A stretch of 64,000 bases of DNA from JAXGTO01 sp040774885 (GTDB lineage Bacteria; Actinomycetota; Coriobacteriia; Coriobacteriales; Eggerthellaceae): positions 62,001 to 126,000 of the forward strand of contig JAXGTO010000001.1 of assembly GCA_040774885.1 (NCBI GenBank), given 5' to 3'. The position numbers and the translations under genes were made by a program. Positions 1 through 6,539 of this stretch are shown here, one piece after another. The stretch's first letter is position 1. Each line of letters opens with the position of its first letter. The notes under the pieces were generated by a model. That model saw only the letters and a program-made list of their open reading frames with translations. It had not been told where the DNA came from and ran no database searches.

Positions 1-1
1 T

Positions 2-310
2 CAGGGATACGATGCCTCCATCGTTGCTCTCATGCAGCGTCCTGCAGGCTATTGCGTGGGTACTTCGTCTTCGAACAGCGAACTTAAAAGCGCGGTTACC
101 TCGGCTCTCGACAATTTGTCCGACACCGGTGTTATCAACGTCATCGAGCAAAAGTGGCTCGGCACAACGCTCGATTTGTCCAGCGTGACCCTCACATCAG
201 GCGCAACTTCTTCGAGCTCGAGCAAATCGAGCACCAGCAGTAGCAGCTCTTCCAGCAGCTCGTCGTCTTCGACTACCGGCACCGTAGGTTCCAACGCCGT
301 CCAGCTGTAG
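2..310 (+). CDS. C-terminal end of an extracellular substrate-binding protein (family 3-like), partial
   Basis: The reading frame is open from the left edge, so only the last 102 residues are present. The part around residues 12-52 (PAGYCVG, then a helix-rich stretch ending in EQKWLG) resembles the end of periplasmic amino-acid-binding proteins of ABC transporters, where a short helix ends in a K/Q-W-x-G motif. These proteins sit on the outer face of the membrane as lipoproteins and deliver the ligand to a permease; the signal peptide and permease genes would lie left of the window. The last 35 or so residues are almost entirely serine and threonine, an unusual tail for this family. The family call is tentative because only a fragment is seen. 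Confidence 0.55.
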   Translation, partial: QGYDASIVALMQRPAGYCVGTSSSNSELKSAVTSALDNLSDTGVINVIEQKWLGTTLDLSSVTLTSGATSSSSSKSSTSSSSSSSSSSSSTTGTVGSNAVQL

Positions 311-316
311 GTTGGG

Positions 317-341
317 TTCCGCTGTTCTACGAACAGCGGAA
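317..341 (+). terminator. Hairpin just after the binding-protein gene
   Basis: A perfect 11-bp inverted repeat (ttccgctgttc / gaacagcggaa, loop tac) begins 7 nt after the stop codon. No T-run follows, so it is either a weak intrinsic terminator or an mRNA 3'-end stabiliser. Confidence 0.45.
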
Positions 342-804
342 GACTCGACGCTGCGGCCCGCCATGGCATTCCGCCCGCTTCTTGTTCGGCGGGATGCATT
401 CGTCGCGAAATCGCCCTTTTCTGCATCGAATTCGGGATAGTGTGGCGCGGTGCGGGCGAAAAAGCCGGCTTCTTTGCGGAAGATCGGCATACGGCCAGGT
501 CGCGCTTGCCCACGGAGAGGACGCGGCGCCTCGATCCCCGCAATATCCCGAATTCCGTGCGCAAAACCCCGTTTTAGTGACGAATGGGGCTCCGCTCGGT
601 TTGCGGTGCTCTTGCGAATACGTTTGTGAACGCATTCGCAATGTGCGCTTTCCTTCGCGTATCGAGATGCCCTCAGCCGCGCGGCGGGGCAATCTGGGGC
701 ACCGTGGCGGGCCTCGCTGACTTCGGTGGACCGGGGAGGTCTCGCTTGGATTGCGGATCTTTGGCGGGCGGCCTTTGCTTCGTTTAGCCGCCGATGGCCG
801 GATA
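342..804. other. Gene-free stretch of about 460 bp
   Basis: No convincing gene was found. Open frames here overlap one another on both strands, lack ribosome-binding sites and encode Arg/Ser/Pro-rich sequence typical of chance frames in G+C-rich DNA. The stretch holds an imperfect inverted repeat pair (gaattcgggatagtg at 428-442 and caatatcccgaattc at 541-555, 14 of 15 matching) and a short one (tgcgaat / attcgca) near 613-640. No promoter or RNA family was recognised. Confidence 0.4.
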
Positions 805-838
805 AATAGAGAGCGCCCCGGATGGGGCGCTCTCTATT
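805..838. terminator. Strong hairpin terminator downstream of sufB
   Basis: A perfect 15-bp inverted repeat (aatagagagcgcccc, loop ggat, and its complement) lies 18 nt beyond the sufB stop on the minus strand. A/T at the base of both arms allows it to act on either strand. It separates the suf operon from the gene-free stretch. Confidence 0.75.
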
Positions 839-856
839 AGCTTGGTTGCGGCTGTG

Positions 857-1786
857 TTAGTTCAGGAAATCTTCCAGGATTTCGTCTTCGGCTTCCTTCT
901 CGGTCAAGCCCAAGGTTTGCAGCTTGATGATCTGGTCGCCGGCGATCTTGCCGATGGCGGCTTCGTGCACCAGCATGGCGTCTTCGCAGTCGGCCTCGAT
1001 GCCGGGGATGGCCTTCACTTTGCCTTCGCCCATGATGATGGCGTCGCATTGCACATGGCCGCGGCATTGCGCCTCGCCGATGACCAGCGGGTTGAATACC
1101 TGGCTCGATTTATCCTTGGCAACGCTGCGGCTGATAACCTGGACGCTCGACTCGTCGCCCTTCAGCTCGAACTTCATGTTGCTGGTGGCCGTCTGGTCGT
1201 CATGGGTCATCAGCTTTTCGGTCAGCAGCAGCTTGGCGCCCGGCCCGAGTTCGCCATTGGTTTCACGCAGGGTAGAATTGACGCCACGCAGCTGCGTGAG
1301 CTCCATCTCGCAGAAGCTGTTCTCATCCATGAACACGTTGGTCACGGGGTTGAGGATGCGCACGCCGCCTTCGCCGCCTTCGCCGTAATGGTTCTCGACG
1401 TACTTCACACGGCTGTTCTTGCCGCAATAGAAGGTATGGATGCCGTCGTGCTGGCTTTTCTCGTGGCAGCCGTTGTGGATGCCGCAACCGGCCACGATGG
1501 TCACGTCGCAATCGTCGCCCACGTAAAAGGTGTTGTAAACGACGTCTTTCAGTCCGGCCTGCGTCACGATGACCGGGATGTACACGGTTTCACCGCGCGT
1601 GCCCGGTTTGATATGGATGTCGATGCCCGGCTGGTCGGTCTTGGTCGATATTTCGATGTTGGCCGATGAATGGCGTTCCACCAATTGGCCGTCCTTGCGG
1701 ATGTTGAACGCGCCGTTGGGCATTCCGTGCATGCCTGCGATGGTGGAAAGCAGCCCCTCATCGATGGGGGAAAGGTCTACCGCCAT
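857..1786 (-). CDS. sufB: SufB/SufD-family Fe-S cluster assembly scaffold (minimal SUF type)
   Basis: The protein has 309 residues. It is predicted to be the scaffold that, with SufC, builds Fe-S clusters in the cytoplasm. It is much shorter than classical SufB (about 470 aa) and matches the compact SufB/D-like partner found in two-gene SUF systems of archaea and anaerobes. The beta-helix core contains repeated His/Cys/Glu residues (GCGIHNGCHEKSQHDG near residues 100-115) and ends with the family's helical tail (HEAAIGKI near residues 272-279, then LGLTEKEAE). The ATG is preceded by a good site (gtgaggag). It lies 24 nt after sufC in the same direction, so the two form an operon; no sufS, sufU or sufD is adjacent. 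Confidence 0.88.
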   Translation of the reverse strand: MAVDLSPIDEGLLSTIAGMHGMPNGAFNIRKDGQLVERHSSANIEISTKTDQPGIDIHIKPGTRGETVYIPVIVTQAGLKDVVYNTFYVGDDCDVTIVAGCGIHNGCHEKSQHDGIHTFYCGKNSRVKYVENHYGEGGEGGVRILNPVTNVFMDENSFCEMELTQLRGVNSTLRETNGELGPGAKLLLTEKLMTHDDQTATSNMKFELKGDESSVQVISRSVAKDKSSQVFNPLVIGEAQCRGHVQCDAIIMGEGKVKAIPGIEADCEDAMLVHEAAIGKIAGDQIIKLQTLGLTEKEAEDEILEDFLN

Positions 1787-1810
1787 GGTAATCTCCTCAC
1801 TTTCCTGTGG

Positions 1811-2587
1811 CTAGCAATTGACGTTGATCTCGCCCACGTTGACACGTGTGGGCTCGGTCATTTGGCAAGTTGGGTTGGCGCGGGCGACGAACCCGAGTTT
1901 GGGCAGAAGCTCGTCGACGCTGCCGCGGTCTTCCACATGGCCGTCTTTGATCCAGATGATCTCGTCAGCCAGCTGGATGATGCGTTCTTGGTGGCTGATG
2001 ATGATGATGGAACGGCCATCGCGTGCGGCATGGATGTCGCGGAACGTATCGGTCAGCCGATCGAAGCTCCACAGGTCGATGCCCGCTTCGGGCTCGTCGT
2101 AGATGGCGAGTTTCGGATCGCGCGCCAAGATGGTTGCGATTTCGATGCGCTTCACTTCGCCGCCCGAAAGGTTCTTGTCCACTTCGCGCGTCAGATAATC
2201 GGCCGAGCACAGGCCCACCTTCGAAAGGTACTCGTTGCAGTCGAACAAGGGCAGGCGCCTTCCGGCGGCCAGTTCCAAGAGCTTTTTGACCTTCATGCCC
2301 TTGAAGCGCGCCGGCTGTTGGAATCCATAGCCGATGCCCATTTTGGCGCGTTCGCTGATGCCCAGGTCGGTGACGTCGGTGCCATCGAAAAAGATCTTGC
2401 CCGAAGTGGGCTTTTCGACGCCCATGATCAATTTGGCCAAAGTAGACTTGCCGCCGCCGTTGGGGCCGGTTATCACGATGAACTTGTTGTCCTCGACCGT
2501 CAGCGACAGGTCATCGATGATCCTCTTGGTTTTGGTGGAGCCCTCGCTGACAGGCACCTCGAAGACCAGGTTCTTCAATTCAAGCAT
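1811..2587 (-). CDS. sufC: SufC, ABC-type ATPase of Fe-S cluster assembly
   Basis: This 258-residue ATPase drives conformational change of the SufB-type scaffold. Visible motifs are Walker A GPNGGGKST (about residues 41-49), the ABC signature LSGGEVKR (about 140-147), Walker B followed by a catalytic Glu (LAIYDEPEAGID), and the switch His in IIIISHQE. The PEAGID loop is typical of SufC and distinguishes it from transport ATPases. The last 20 residues (ending VGEINVNC) form an extra tail with two cysteines. It is the first gene of the sufC-sufB operon, and the upstream region carries a promoter overlapped by a palindrome. Confidence 0.93.
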   Translation of the reverse strand: MLELKNLVFEVPVSEGSTKTKRIIDDLSLTVEDNKFIVITGPNGGGKSTLAKLIMGVEKPTSGKIFFDGTDVTDLGISERAKMGIGYGFQQPARFKGMKVKKLLELAAGRRLPLFDCNEYLSKVGLCSADYLTREVDKNLSGGEVKRIEIATILARDPKLAIYDEPEAGIDLWSFDRLTDTFRDIHAARDGRSIIIISHQERIIQLADEIIWIKDGHVEDRGSVDELLPKLGFVARANPTCQMTEPTRVNVGEINVNC

Positions 2588-2604
2588 GTTGCTATCCTCT
2601 CGTT

Positions 2605-2637
2605 TCTCATTTGATACTATAAAGCTAACAAATGAGA
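2605..2637 (-). promoter_or_regulatory. suf promoter with overlapping 9-bp inverted repeat (candidate operator)
   Basis: On the minus strand a TATAGT -10-like hexamer (2616-2621) lies 28 nt upstream of the sufC ATG. It is enclosed by a perfect inverted repeat, tctcatttg (2605-2613) and caaatgaga (2629-2637), separated by 15 bp. Such a palindrome across a promoter suggests repressor binding, for example by an Fe-S sensing Rrf2-type regulator. No regulator gene is nearby, so this is inferred from position only. No good -35 hexamer is visible. Confidence 0.45.
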
Positions 2638-2763
2638 TAATCCAGCGAAAAACGGTGACAGGTTGCCAACATCGGTTTTCGCATGCTGAGTATCGCGGCT
2701 CATTGTACCCGTTTTGGGCGATGGATATTGTCTGGATGGGTCGGGCCCTCCATGCCCTTCATC

Positions 2764-2769
2764 TATAAT
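2764..2769 (+). promoter_or_regulatory. -10 box (TATAAT) of the small membrane-protein gene
   Basis: A consensus TATAAT lies 28 nt before the chosen ATG at 2798. The -35 region at the right distance (tcgggc) is poor. Confidence 0.4.
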
Positions 2770-2797
2770 GTCGGTCAAGAAGAAAGGCGAGGGCTCC

Positions 2798-3112
2798 ATG
2801 GCTGATTCGAAGATCATATCCGTCGACACCGACGATGACGAAGTGGTCATCCAGGCGGGAGTGCGCACGCAGCCGGCCGACGAACCGCAGGAAGCCGAGT
2901 CTGCGCAGCAGGAGGTGCCCGCCCATCCGCAAGAGGCCGAAGAAGCGTCTGCAGCACCTGATGCCGTGAAAGATCGCGATGACGGGTATCATCCCACCAC
3001 CGAAGAGGATCTCAAAGCTCCGGTGCCCATGGCCCGCATGCAGCGCGGCATCCTCATCGCGCTCGGCGTGCTGGTGGTGGCTTGCTTGGTGTACTGGTTC
3101 TTCTTGCGCTGA
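2798..3112 (+). CDS. Small acidic tail-anchored-like membrane protein, function unknown
   Basis: The 104-residue protein has an acidic N-terminal region of about 75 residues rich in Asp, Glu, Ala and Gln, and one C-terminal membrane span (RGILIALGVLVVACLVYWFFLR). The long part should therefore be cytoplasmic if it inserts like a tail-anchored protein. No known domain was recognised. The start at 2798 is preferred because aaaggcgaggg lies at proper distance; an upstream in-frame ATG at 2768 overlaps the TATAAT box and has no ribosome-binding site. It is followed 28 nt later by another acidic single-span protein, so the two may be co-transcribed. Confidence 0.6.
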   Translation: MADSKIISVDTDDDEVVIQAGVRTQPADEPQEAESAQQEVPAHPQEAEEASAAPDAVKDRDDGYHPTTEEDLKAPVPMARMQRGILIALGVLVVACLVYWFFLR

Positions 3113-3140
3113 TTTTTGAGAATACGAGAGAACGGTTCAA

Positions 3141-4556
3141 ATGATGACTGAACGCAACAACGACGAAGCCGTGTCCCCTGATACGCCTGACGAAACGAAG
3201 CCCGTCGAGCCCCAGGCTGCAGATGGCGCCGAAGAGGCGAAAGACGAAAGCGCCGCGGTTTCGGTGGACGATGCCGCTGCGGCGGACGAAGATGCGCAGT
3301 CCGATGTTGTCGACGCGCCTGGTTCGGATGAATCTTCTGCAGAAGATTCATCGAAGGACGAGTATTCCGATGATGCCGAAGGGGAGGGGGATGCCGGTTT
3401 CCCCGCGCCCCACAGCTTGAAGGTTGAAGCCGACCAGGTTCCCGTGGATGATGACGAGCGCGATGCCGACGATGACCAGCCCTTCGACACCGAAGAGGCC
3501 TTTGCGGTCGATGCCGATACCGACGAGTTCCTCGAAGGCCAAAACGACGAGTTCGTCGATGACTCCAAGAATGATTACTACGATTACGATTACAACGGAG
3601 ACGGAATCGCCGAACCCGATGAGCATGCCGACGACGCATCCGATGAGCACGATGAAGGAATACCCGACGACCAACCTCCCGCGCCGGTCTCTTCCGGTGC
3701 CAAACATGGGCGCCATGCCCAGGGCAAGTCGGCCAAGAAAAGCAAGAAGGACAAGTTCGACGACGTTACACGCCGCCATCGCCGTAGCCGCCGTTTGCTT
3801 ATTTTCGTCATCATCTTGCTCATCTGCTTGGTGGGCGCTTTGGCGTTTTTCGGATTCCAGCTGTTCCAAGAAAGCCAGCGCGTGGCCAGCCAACAGGTAA
3901 CCGCAACCAGCAGCACCAGCGAATCGTCCAGCGTGAAGTCGACGCAAGAAGGCAGTTCTCGCGATTCGGGCACGACCACGGTAAAGAAGACCGACGTGCC
4001 TTCCCTCACGGCGCTTATGGGGCACACGCAGGATGAGTGCATCACCTTGCTGGCCCATGGCGCGCAGGCCTCTTCTTCGCGCGAAGTGAACGAAGAGGGC
4101 AATCCCGTCAAAACGCAGGTGACGGTGATGCTCACAGATGAGCCCGCCGACTCCAAGAGCGGCACTCCTACGGTGTATTTGGGCCTTGGAGAAGATGGGA
4201 CGGTCGTTCAAGCTGGATATTCGGCTGCCACGGCAAGTCTGGGGTACGGCTCGATCAGCTTCGCCGATGCGGTGAGCAATGAGCATATTGTCGAAAAGAC
4301 CCTGACCGAGGCTGGTCTTACCGTGGACTACGGCACGGTGCAATTGCCGGCCAAGGCCACGTACTCCACGTATGCCAGCGATGGCACCACCTTGGTCAAG
4401 GAAAGCTGCTCGTTTTCGGGGACTGCGCCATCGTCTGCCGGCGTATCCTACGATTGGTCTTCTGTTCTTACCTACGACTACGCCGCCGCCAATGCAAGCG
4501 GAAACCTGGCCGATACCATCCGCCAGATTTATGTGTACGTGAGCGCGGCCTCTTGA
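3141..4556 (+). CDS. Acidic-N-terminus single-span membrane protein with extracytoplasmic domain, function unknown
   Basis: The 471-residue protein has four visible parts. Residues 1-195 are extremely rich in Asp, Glu, Ala and Ser and look disordered. A basic patch (KKSKKDKFDDVTRRHRRSRR) follows. One membrane span lies near 217-240 (LLIFVIILLICLVGALAFFGF). A Ser/Thr-rich linker then leads to a domain of about 190 residues outside the cell. By the positive-inside rule the acidic segment is cytoplasmic. No family was recognised. It sits immediately upstream of infC, and the infC promoter overlaps its stop codon. The layout resembles cell-division or envelope-stress membrane proteins of actinobacteria, but this is only a resemblance in architecture. 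Confidence 0.55.
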   Translation: MMTERNNDEAVSPDTPDETKPVEPQAADGAEEAKDESAAVSVDDAAAADEDAQSDVVDAPGSDESSAEDSSKDEYSDDAEGEGDAGFPAPHSLKVEADQVPVDDDERDADDDQPFDTEEAFAVDADTDEFLEGQNDEFVDDSKNDYYDYDYNGDGIAEPDEHADDASDEHDEGIPDDQPPAPVSSGAKHGRHAQGKSAKKSKKDKFDDVTRRHRRSRRLLIFVIILLICLVGALAFFGFQLFQESQRVASQQVTATSSTSESSSVKSTQEGSSRDSGTTTVKKTDVPSLTALMGHTQDECITLLAHGAQASSSREVNEEGNPVKTQVTVMLTDEPADSKSGTPTVYLGLGEDGTVVQAGYSAATASLGYGSISFADAVSNEHIVEKTLTEAGLTVDYGTVQLPAKATYSTYASDGTTLVKESCSFSGTAPSSAGVSYDWSSVLTYDYAAANASGNLADTIRQIYVYVSAAS

Positions 4557-4580
4557 TGTCTGCGTAAAACGTGTTAGTAT
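4553..4580 (+). promoter_or_regulatory. Promoter of the infC-rpmI-rplT operon
   Basis: TTGATG (4553-4558) and TAGTAT (4575-4580) are separated by 16 bp. The -35 box overlaps the stop codon of the preceding gene. This gives an untranslated leader of about 190 nt before infC. Confidence 0.6.
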
Positions 4581-4586
4581 AGGCAA

Positions 4587-4780
4587 GCTGTTTCAAGCGG
4601 AGCGCAAGCTCCCACCTGGTTCGGCGCTTCGGCTGCTGATGGGTTCGCAAGAATATGTTCCACCGTTTAACGGTGAATTCCTGTCGACCCGTGGCCATCT
4701 GGCGCGGGTCGGTTTGTTTCAGCAGCCCTTTGGGGCAAGAAGGAAAACGACGTCAATGCACCTTGAAGGAGGTGGGTACG
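4587..4780 (+). promoter_or_regulatory. infC operon 5' leader with terminator-like hairpin and short upstream ORF
   Basis: The leader contains a strong hairpin (4685-4711; outer stem cgacccg/cgggtcg with further pairing inside) followed by a T-rich run gtttgtttc (4712-4720), which looks like a transcription attenuator. A smaller hairpin caccgt/acggtg lies just upstream near 4660-4674. A 17-codon ORF starts at ATG 4756 and runs through the infC start to a TGA at 4807-4809. In many bacteria this operon is controlled in its leader by ribosomal protein L20; that this leader works the same way is inference. Confidence 0.45.
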
Positions 4781-5365
4781 ATAGCTGCTCAGGAGCCACG
4801 GCTCAATGAAGAGATCACCGCTCGTGAGGTCCGCTTGATCGGCTACGACGGCGAGCAGATGGGTATCTGCGCCATCGAAGAGGCCCAACGATCGGCCGAC
4901 AACGAAGGCTTGGATCTGGTTGAAATCGCGCCTCAGGCGCAACCGCCCGTATGCCGCATCATGGATTACGGCAAGTTCAAGTACGACCAGGCTATCAAGG
5001 CCAAGCAGGCCCGCAAGAACCAGAGCAAGGTCGAGACCAAGGAAATGAAGTTTCGCCCCAAGATCGATGTGGGCGACTACAACACCAAAAAGAAGCATGT
5101 GCTGCGCTTTTTGGCTGACGGTTCTAAGGTCAAGATCACCATCATGTTCCGCGGACGCGAGATGGCTCACCCCGAACAGGGATTGACCATCCTCGAGCGC
5201 CTTGCCGATGACCTCAAGGACGTTGCCGTCATCGAGAACCAACCCAAGATGGAGGGCCGCAACATGCATATGCTCATCGCACCGTTGCCCGCCGCCGTCA
5301 AGAAGAAAGAATCCGCAGATAAGGAATCCAAGCAGAGTGATTCCACGGACAAGGAAAAGGAGTAA
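4781..5365 (+). CDS. infC: Translation initiation factor IF-3
   Basis: The 194-residue product binds the 30S subunit and controls start-codon selection and subunit splitting. It shows the N-terminal domain (EPRLNEEITAREVRLI), the linker rich in Lys/Gln (KAKQARKNQSKVETKEMKFRP), and the C-terminal domain with MFRGREMAHPEQG. A lysine- and serine-rich tail extends beyond the usual end. The start is taken as ATA at 4781, because AAGGAGG (4766-4772) is 8 nt upstream and the protein then begins at the family's usual point. The only earlier in-frame candidate, GTG at 4772, lies inside the ribosome-binding site. A rare start codon is a known autoregulation device in infC genes. It heads the infC-rpmI-rplT operon. 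Confidence 0.92.
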   Translation: MAAQEPRLNEEITAREVRLIGYDGEQMGICAIEEAQRSADNEGLDLVEIAPQAQPPVCRIMDYGKFKYDQAIKAKQARKNQSKVETKEMKFRPKIDVGDYNTKKKHVLRFLADGSKVKITIMFRGREMAHPEQGLTILERLADDLKDVAVIENQPKMEGRNMHMLIAPLPAAVKKKESADKESKQSDSTDKEKE

Positions 5366-5372
5366 GCACACC

Positions 5373-5570
5373 ATGCCTAAGATGAAGACCCATCGCGGCA
5401 CCGCGAAGCGCTTCCGCGTCACCGGTTCTGGCAAGATCATGCGTTCCAAGGGCTACAAGAGCCACATCATGGAGAAGAAGAGCCAGAAGCGCAAGCGTAA
5501 TTTCCGCCACGAGACCGAGGTTGCCGCTTCGGACCGCAAGGTCATCGCTCGCAACCTGGGTATGAAATAG
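5373..5570 (+). CDS. rpmI: 50S ribosomal protein L35
   Basis: This 65-residue basic protein of the large subunit starts MPKMKTHRGTAKRFRVTGSGK, the standard L35 N-terminus, and is of the usual length. It begins 7 nt after infC with aaaaggag as ribosome-binding site. The gene order infC-rpmI-rplT is nearly universal in bacteria and supports the identification. Confidence 0.97.
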   Translation: MPKMKTHRGTAKRFRVTGSGKIMRSKGYKSHIMEKKSQKRKRNFRHETEVAASDRKVIARNLGMK

Positions 5571-5588
5571 TCAGAGGAGGAGTTTGAT

Positions 5589-5942
5589 ATGCCTCGTGTG
5601 AAACGTGCCGTATCCGCACATAAGAAGCGTCGCACCACCCTTACCCGCGCCAAGGGCTACTATGGCGCAAAATCGCGCAGCTACCGTGCCGCCAAAGAGC
5701 AGGTGCAGCATTCGCTTCAGTACACCTATCGCGACCGTCGCAACAAGAAGCGCGAAATCCGTCGTCTGTGGATCACCCGCATCAACGCCGCCGCTCGCCT
5801 GAACGGCCTGAGCTATTCCGTGTTCATGAACGGCCTGAAGAAGGCTGGCGTCGAAATGGACCGCAAGGTTCTCGCCGACATGGCCGTCAACGACCCCAAG
5901 GCGTTTACCGCCGTGGTGGAAGTGGCCAAGAAGGCTCTGTAG
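5589..5942 (+). CDS. rplT: 50S ribosomal protein L20
   Basis: The 117-residue protein is an early-binding 23S rRNA protein needed for large-subunit assembly, and often the autoregulator of this operon. It begins MPRVKRAVSAHKKRRTTL and contains AKGYYGAKSRSYRAAKEQV, both characteristic of L20, with a strongly basic N-terminal half and standard length. The ribosome-binding site agaggagg lies just upstream. A strong terminator follows 50 nt after the stop. Confidence 0.97.
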   Translation: MPRVKRAVSAHKKRRTTLTRAKGYYGAKSRSYRAAKEQVQHSLQYTYRDRRNKKREIRRLWITRINAAARLNGLSYSVFMNGLKKAGVEMDRKVLADMAVNDPKAFTAVVEVAKKAL

Positions 5943-5993
5943 GCTTCTTCGGAACCGATTATCGCTTGCCGATCGAAGTGCAACCGATATGCG

Positions 5994-6019
5994 AAAGGCC
6001 CGCTTCGGCGGGCCTTTTT
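5994..6019 (+). terminator. Rho-independent terminator of the infC-rpmI-rplT operon
   Basis: A 10-bp stem (aaaggcccgc / gcgggccttt) with a ttcg tetraloop ends in five consecutive T residues. It is a classical intrinsic terminator. Confidence 0.9.
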
Positions 6020-6096
6020 CGTGCACGCTCGCAATTGCAAGGCGGTTTGGATTCGACTGGAAAGCCAGCTGTCCAACTATTGACCGAGCGGGGTGT

Positions 6097-6450
6097 TCAG
6101 TCGTCCAGGTCTTTGTCGCAGCAGGCTATGCAGGTCGCGCCGTCCGACGTGAGCTTGCCGTCGAGGTAGTCCTGCGCGGCTTCGAGGGCATTGCCTTTGG
6201 CTCCGTCGACCACGCGGATGTCGAGGTCCTCGAATGCTTTGCGTGCTGCCGGGCCGATGCGATCGCAAACAAGCACGTCCACGTCGATTCCGCTCATCAA
6301 GTGGGCGTATTCCGCGCATTCCAACCCTTGGGCGGGCATGTTCTGCGAATCGACGATTATGCAGCTTTTGGTTGTGTAGTAGTTGAAATTAGCGCACCGA
6401 GCGAAATGCTCTGCCACATCGAGTCCGTTGCTGGCCACGGCGATTCTCAT
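6097..6450 (-). CDS. NifX/NifB-type dinitrogenase iron-molybdenum cofactor domain protein
   Basis: The 117-residue protein starts MRIAVASNG and has the small alpha/beta fold of the family, with EHFARCANF after the first strand (the family's H-F-G/A motif) and a conserved VLVCDRIGPAARKAFE segment. Family members bind Fe-S or FeMo-type metal clusters. In non-diazotrophs such as this one, orphan members are thought to act in metal-cluster handling, but the exact role is unknown. The C-terminus carries a CIACC motif suited to metal binding. A clear gggaggc ribosome-binding site precedes the ATG. It is transcribed divergently from the FAD oxidoreductase gene. Confidence 0.82.
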   Translation of the reverse strand: MRIAVASNGLDVAEHFARCANFNYYTTKSCIIVDSQNMPAQGLECAEYAHLMSGIDVDVLVCDRIGPAARKAFEDLDIRVVDGAKGNALEAAQDYLDGKLTSDGATCIACCDKDLDD

Positions 6451-6539
6451 AGCGCCTCCCTTTCGTTTGCCACAAACGATACCTATTGGCTCTATTGCGG
6501 TTTGCGCACTTTCGCCCAGCGGGGATAAATAGTAAGCTG

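Noticed and set aside
382..720. 112-codon frame in the gene-free stretch
   Set aside because: No ribosome-binding site, Arg/Ser-rich chance composition, and overlapping frames on both strands.
842..1669. Open frame on the plus strand over sufB
   Set aside because: Antisense shadow of sufB; sufB has full family motifs and an operon context.
3348..4586. 412-codon minus-strand frame over the acidic membrane protein
   Set aside because: Although the plus-strand protein is of unknown function, it has a good start, a proper membrane span and a promoter-linked neighbour, whereas the minus frame overlaps the infC promoter and has low-complexity content.
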